Origin: Lytechinus pictus
Lineage: Eukaryota; Echinodermata; Echinoidea; Temnopleuroida; Toxopneustidae
NCBI RefSeq assembly: GCF_037042905.1
Contig: NC_087261.1
Coordinates: 10,501,717 to 10,565,716, forward strand
Length of the DNA stretch: 64,000 bases
Direction: 5' to 3'
Shown: piece after piece, positions 59,890 through 64,000 of the stretch
Layout: each line of letters begins with the position of its first letter
Numbering within the stretch: the first letter of the stretch is position 1
Position numbers and translations under genes: made by a program
Notes under the pieces: generated by a model
The model's input: only the letters and a program-made list of their open reading frames with translations
What the model was told of the DNA's origin: nothing
Databases searched by the model: none

Positions 59890-60493
59890 TTAAAGGTCAA
59901 GTCCACCCTAGAAAAAAAAATTTTGAATAAAAATAGAAAAATCAAACTAGCATAAGGCTGAAAATTTCATCAAAATCGGATATAAAATAAGAAAGTTATG
60001 GCATATTAAAGTTTGCTTATTTTTCACAAAACAGTGATATGCACATCTCGGTGTCATTTAAATGAGTCAGTTGATGATGTCCATCACTCACTATTTCTTT
60101 TGTTTTTTATTGTTTGAATTACATACAATACTTGATATTTTACAGATTTGACAATAAGGACCAACTTGACTGAACCATATAGTATCAAACAATGCTAATT
60201 ACACATGTTCAGGGAGGAATAAATTGTTGTTTCACTTGACAAGGAGGAGAAAATTCGAATATTTCATATAATAATATACAAAAGAAATAGTGAGTGGATG
60301 ACATCATCAGTCTCCTCATTTGCATAGCGACCAGGATGTGCATGTTACTGTTTTGTGAAATTAATCGAAACTTTAAAATATCATAACTTTCTTATTTTAC
60401 ATCCGACTTTGATGAAATTTTCAGTGTTATGCTTCTTGGATTTTTCTCTTTTTATTCAAATCAACTTTTTGTTGGGGTGGACTTGTCCTTTAA
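59890..60493. mobile_element. Long inverted-repeat (foldback) element, copy 2
   Basis: TTAAAGGTCAAGTCCACCC at the left and GGGGTGGACTTGTCCTTTAA at the right, with arms and centre closely matching 54,814-55,424. TTAA on both edges. Non-coding. Confidence 0.82.
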
Positions 60494-60538
60494 TAATTGA
60501 CCTATTGGTGAAAAAAAACTACCACTGTTAGACTCATG

Positions 60539-60857
60539 AGCCTGTATTCTGAAGTCGGATTACATGTACATGTAGACCACTGTCTAACTTTGTGTTTAAA
60601 TAATGGGAAGCCAAAAATGTTGACAATTTATTTACAGTATGTACATGGCATGTTTCTTATGTTTATTGTGATCTTCTTTATTTCTTTTAATGGGAATTTC
60701 CCAGACAGTTAAAAATGATTTTAGAGTCAAATTAGCTGATACATTGGACTTCTATTGTTAAATATTTACATGTACATTTACATGTATATCACAATTGGCT
60801 GTCCATACTTTACATTAAACCACAGTTTAAGTTCAACAAGACTTCAGAATACGGGCC
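60539..60857. mobile_element. MITE with CCGTATTCTGAAGT ends, copy 2
   Basis: The left CTGTATTCTGAAGTCGG is mirrored by ACTTCAGAATACGGGCC at the right. Same family as 45,011-45,322, with extra TACATGTA insertions. Confidence 0.75.
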
Positions 60858-61482
60858 AGAGACACAAGTGAGTCAGGAGGTGTAGCATATGTTGCATTCA
60901 CCAGACATACATGTATTTGCATGGTTTAAACAGGGAAGTGGGAGCCGGGAGGTTAGACTGGTTTAAAATAATCCATACATGTAGACATCAAATATCATTG
61001 CCTTGAGTATCCTGTCAAGACTATTGCCCCTCTCATTGGCTTTAGAGATTTGTTGAGCCCCACTCCCCCCTTTTTATATGTCCCACTTGTGCTATTTAAA
61101 ACACAATAGAAATGTACACAAGAAGGAAAAGAGGCCTTGCCCTAAAAATATTGAAATTTAAGGCCTGGGGTTATACTGGAGTTACATACAAGTACATGTG
61201 TACATTTATTGCCTGCTTCAGGATTTCTATACTGCCAGGGTCCTCAGGGAGATATTTTCCGATCAACAGCGCATCTGCAATTGAATACTATGCATGTACA
61301 TGTAACAAATAATGCACAGTTGTGTGTTTTTAGTGGTAATGCAGCTCTTTTAATAAGGTTATTTGCAAGATACATTGTATATGGACGAGCACTCGTGTGA
61401 CACTTGGGCCCCGAGTGCTTTGGCATACTGTACACTGCACATCGCAAATACCCAAGAAACCTGCAATGCTAACATCACAAAT

Positions 61483-61888
61483 TTAAAGATAAATGAAAGT
61501 AGTTGCAGTAAACACTGATTTCACAAGAAAGTGTGTAAAACCAGGCTTAATTGTCACTATATCACCGTGGATCTAGATCTGGTACAGTTACATGTACATA
61601 AAATGAACTTTGTGAAATCCTCAAATCTAAGCTGAAAAATGTTCACACTGAAGATTACCAATACAGATAAGCGCAAGTGGGACAGTGTATTGTTATTGCT
61701 TTGAATGTCGGCCGACATTTGACTCGAATCCCGTGCTATTTGCTAATTTCTCAGCAATTACAAAATTTCTTCCAGAATCCTTTAGCACATATTTTTTATT
61801 TATAATACAAACAGACACTTTGGTGGTCATTTCATTGGATTCTGTACAAACTCACTTTGAAATCGTTACAACTGGCATTTATCTTTAA
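61483..61888. mobile_element. TTAA-bounded MITE, copy 2
   Basis: Begins TTAAAGATAAATG and ends CATTTATCTTTAA. The body aligns with 5,645-6,046. No coding content. Confidence 0.75.
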
Positions 61889-62121
61889 ACCTGTTCATTA
61901 TTTGTTTTATAAAACAGGTTGGCTGTGTGACTTCGTACATAGTGAAAACTTTTTTTAAACTTTCTCCAAATTTTGAATGATTGCACTACATGTACGAAGA
62001 CAAAGAGCCTATCAAAGGCCTCACCTGCTTGCTAGTCTACATGTCCATCAAGAGAATACCCTGATTATTCATACCAATATTTGTGCCACAAAGATGTTGT
62101 ACATGTACATGTATACATGTA

Positions 62122-62769
62122 CAGTTGAAGCCAAAAGTTTACATACATGTACACCCATGAAATTCAGTGAAATTTGTTCGCTTGCCAAACATCGTAAAAT
62201 TTACTGTATCTTCAAAAATATAAATACTACCATGATGAAGTTGGTATCAAATGAAAGAGCGTATTAAGCTCTTTCACATAATTGGGATGCCGTTGTGATT
62301 AAAGTATATTTTAGGTGGAATTTTCTTTGAAGAAAAAAAGTAATATTTGTGCCAAATGTATTATATTCTTTGTTATTATACTTTCAAACATTGTTTCATA
62401 GAAATATATAAATGTCAAATCTATGATTTCTATCATGATACAGTGTATGTCACCACTGAACATAAAAGTGTAATCTGAAATGTTTGTGTTGAGAACTAGC
62501 ACAAATATGAAATGTTTTTGTCCAGTTTTTATTTTTTATTTGTCTAAAATATGAAGATTTTGGGGAAAAATGACACCTAAATATTTTTCAGCTCCTGATG
62601 ACAAAGTAATGTGATGGAGGGGCATGGCATACTCATTTGTTTGATATCAAATTTGTCATGATAGAACATATATTTTATAAGATAGGGTAAATTTTATGAT
62701 GATTGTCAAGTGTCAACTTTTCTTTGAATTTCCTGGGTGTACATGTATGTAAACTTTTGGCCTCAACTG
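62122..62769. mobile_element. Tc1-like miniature element with Sleeping Beauty-type ends
   Basis: The left end CAGTTGAAGCCAAAAGTTTA and the right end (inverse of CAGTTGAGGCCAAAAGTTTA) form inverted repeats of about 38 bp. TA flanks both sides (62,120-62,121 and 62,770-62,771). The CAGTTGAAG..AAGTTTACATACA pattern is that of Tc1-family vertebrate elements such as Sleeping Beauty. 648 bp long, with no transposase. Confidence 0.9.
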
Positions 62770-62771
62770 TA

Positions 62772-63429
62772 CATCTAATTTCAAACTACTCTCAATTTTT
62801 TTTCAAACAAAAGAAAAACATTATTAGCAAAGTTTGAAACAGGCAAATCAATAGTTAGTTGAAGAGGTTGAAGGTTACCTTAACATAAATGGTACATTTT
62901 TAAATATGTACTGCATTACAATTACTGCTGCAGCCTTTTATTTTTTTATAAGAAAACAGTTAGCTACAGGTGTAGTTTTGCAGTTTTTACAGTTTTGCTT
63001 TACATGTACCCCTAAATGCACTAAGAATCCATCTTGAAGGTGATCGTGACAGGATTTCTATTTTTCAAGTCAAGAAAATGAGCCCAAATGCATAAAAAGT
63101 TCAATGTCCATGATTTACTGACTTTTTCTTGTCTTATCCACTGGCACAAAATCTAAGTTTACATGTAAGTGACATCAACTGAATGTACGAACTTTAAGAG
63201 TCAAGAAAGAAGGAAATATTCTTCATTTCCTTGATAGTTTTCGACTAAACAAAACTAATAAAAGTAATATCAGGGAAATTGATGTCCATTTCATCATGGA
63301 TGTAAAGATATGAGTGACATTTCAGCAAATTTTGGGGAGGCTTTAAAAAAAAAACCCACCAGTTAACCCTTACTGCCCATTTATTAACAGAGGTCAAGTG
63401 CAAAATATACATAATGATTCAGGCTTATG
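62772..63429. other. Intergenic, no gene seen
   Basis: AT-rich DNA without recognised exon or complete repeat. Confidence 0.4.
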
Positions 63430-63642
63430 CTATAGCATCAGATTTTTATCCGAAACAGGCGCTTTAATCGACCAAGCTACACTACCATTCACAATTGTTG
63501 GACTCACTATAAAAAAAACAGAAAACGATAAATTTGTTCCACTGAATTTAATGACTTGAGTATTGTTCTCTGGTTTTAACAGGTACACTGTCTGTGAGTC
63601 AAAGAATTGTGACTGGTACAATGTAGTGTAGCTGCCCCCCAC
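63430..63642 (-). CDS. Possible terminal exon of an unidentified gene
   Basis: On the minus strand a pyrimidine-rich acceptor (TTTTCAATTCAG) precedes a 70-codon phase-0 frame starting VGGSYTTLYQSQFFD and ending at a TAG (63,430-63,432). The peptide looks like compact beta-rich protein and contains NGS and NLS glycosylation-type triplets. No family was recognised, and upstream exons would lie beyond the window. Could equally be a chance frame. Confidence 0.3.
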   Translation of the reverse strand: MGGSYTTLYQSQFFDSQTVYLLKPENNTQVIKFSGTNLSFSVFFIVSPTIVNGSVAWSIKAPVSDKNLML

Positions 63643-63689
63643 CTGAATTGAAAAGTGAAAATTGAAATGAATCTCAGTATACAAGACAA

Positions 63690-64000
63690 CACATGTCGAC
63701 CAGCTAGGCAGATTATTTCACATAAGTTAGGGTCTACTTTTTTCTTACCTGTTCCTTTTCCTTTTCTGCACTTTTTTTTGTCTGCCTTTTTTCCTCTTTT
63801 CAGTTTCATCTTTCCCTTTTTGCCCCCCCCCCCGCCCGAAATGGCAGCTGGGCCCTGGGGCACATGCCCCCCTCCCCTTATCCAGGGTTCCCAGCTTTTC
63901 CCTGATAATTATTCAAAGTTAAACTCATTCCCAGTTTCGCATGTTTTCTAACTTGTTGCAGTGAATTAGACTACATGTATTTTCAGTATAAAAACAATAT
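63690..64000. other. Window edge, C-rich element debris
   Basis: CCCCCCCCCCGCCC at about 63,824 followed by GGGCCCTGGGGCACATGCCC resembles the inside of the hAT-like elements described at other positions. No end was found. Confidence 0.3.

Overview
The window is animal nuclear DNA, most likely from an echinoderm and probably a sea urchin. It is AT-rich and intron-rich. It is full of short TACATGTA-type motifs and miniature DNA transposons, and it carries spliced host genes with animal domain architectures. This placement is inferred from style and gene content; no taxon-specific marker was checked.

Layout. 1-11,800 is gene-poor and holds two hAT-like elements, a Tc1/mariner miniature element, a possible death-domain exon (6,731-7,034, perhaps continuing at 7,597), a trinucleotide microsatellite and other repeats. 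11,850-24,980 is a cluster of Polinton/Maverick (adintovirus-like) material. A heavily decayed copy (about 11,850-13,930) is followed in the same orientation by a younger copy (about 14,440-24,660), and then by a small third polymerase scrap (24,894-24,980).

The younger copy reads left to right. It has an unidentified protein (14,912-15,754) and a protein-primed family B DNA polymerase with phase-0 introns at its N-terminal end (16,221-20,890). Then come a packaging-type ATPase (21,702-22,344), a small basic pX-like protein (22,438-22,758), a conserved element protein of unknown function (22,779-23,569) and a DDE integrase (23,746-24,651). Together these would copy, package and integrate an element. 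Most are broken by in-frame TGA codons or frameshifts, and I found no capsid, penton or protease gene, so the copy looks dead.

25,454-50,833 holds two tandem minus-strand host genes. The upstream one (36,365-50,833, 10 exons, 577 codons) is an IQANK1-type protein: lysine-rich start, IQ motif, ankyrin repeats, coiled coil and a C-terminal domain resembling the dynein heavy-chain AAA5 region. The downstream one (25,454-30,219, 4 exons, 225 codons) is a short paralog. It keeps only the first exon type and the last three, joined at introns of the same phase. Their introns and the spacer between them carry three copies of a repeat with regularly spaced DR1-type TGACCTTTGACC motifs, plus hAT-like elements, tRNA-derived SINEs and microsatellites.

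50,834-64,000 holds a minus-strand RNF146 gene (RING plus WWE, 56,838-58,040). It is flanked by two copies of one long inverted-repeat element, a SINE, TTAA-bounded MITEs, a Tc1-like miniature element with Sleeping Beauty-type ends, and an uncertain exon near the right edge.
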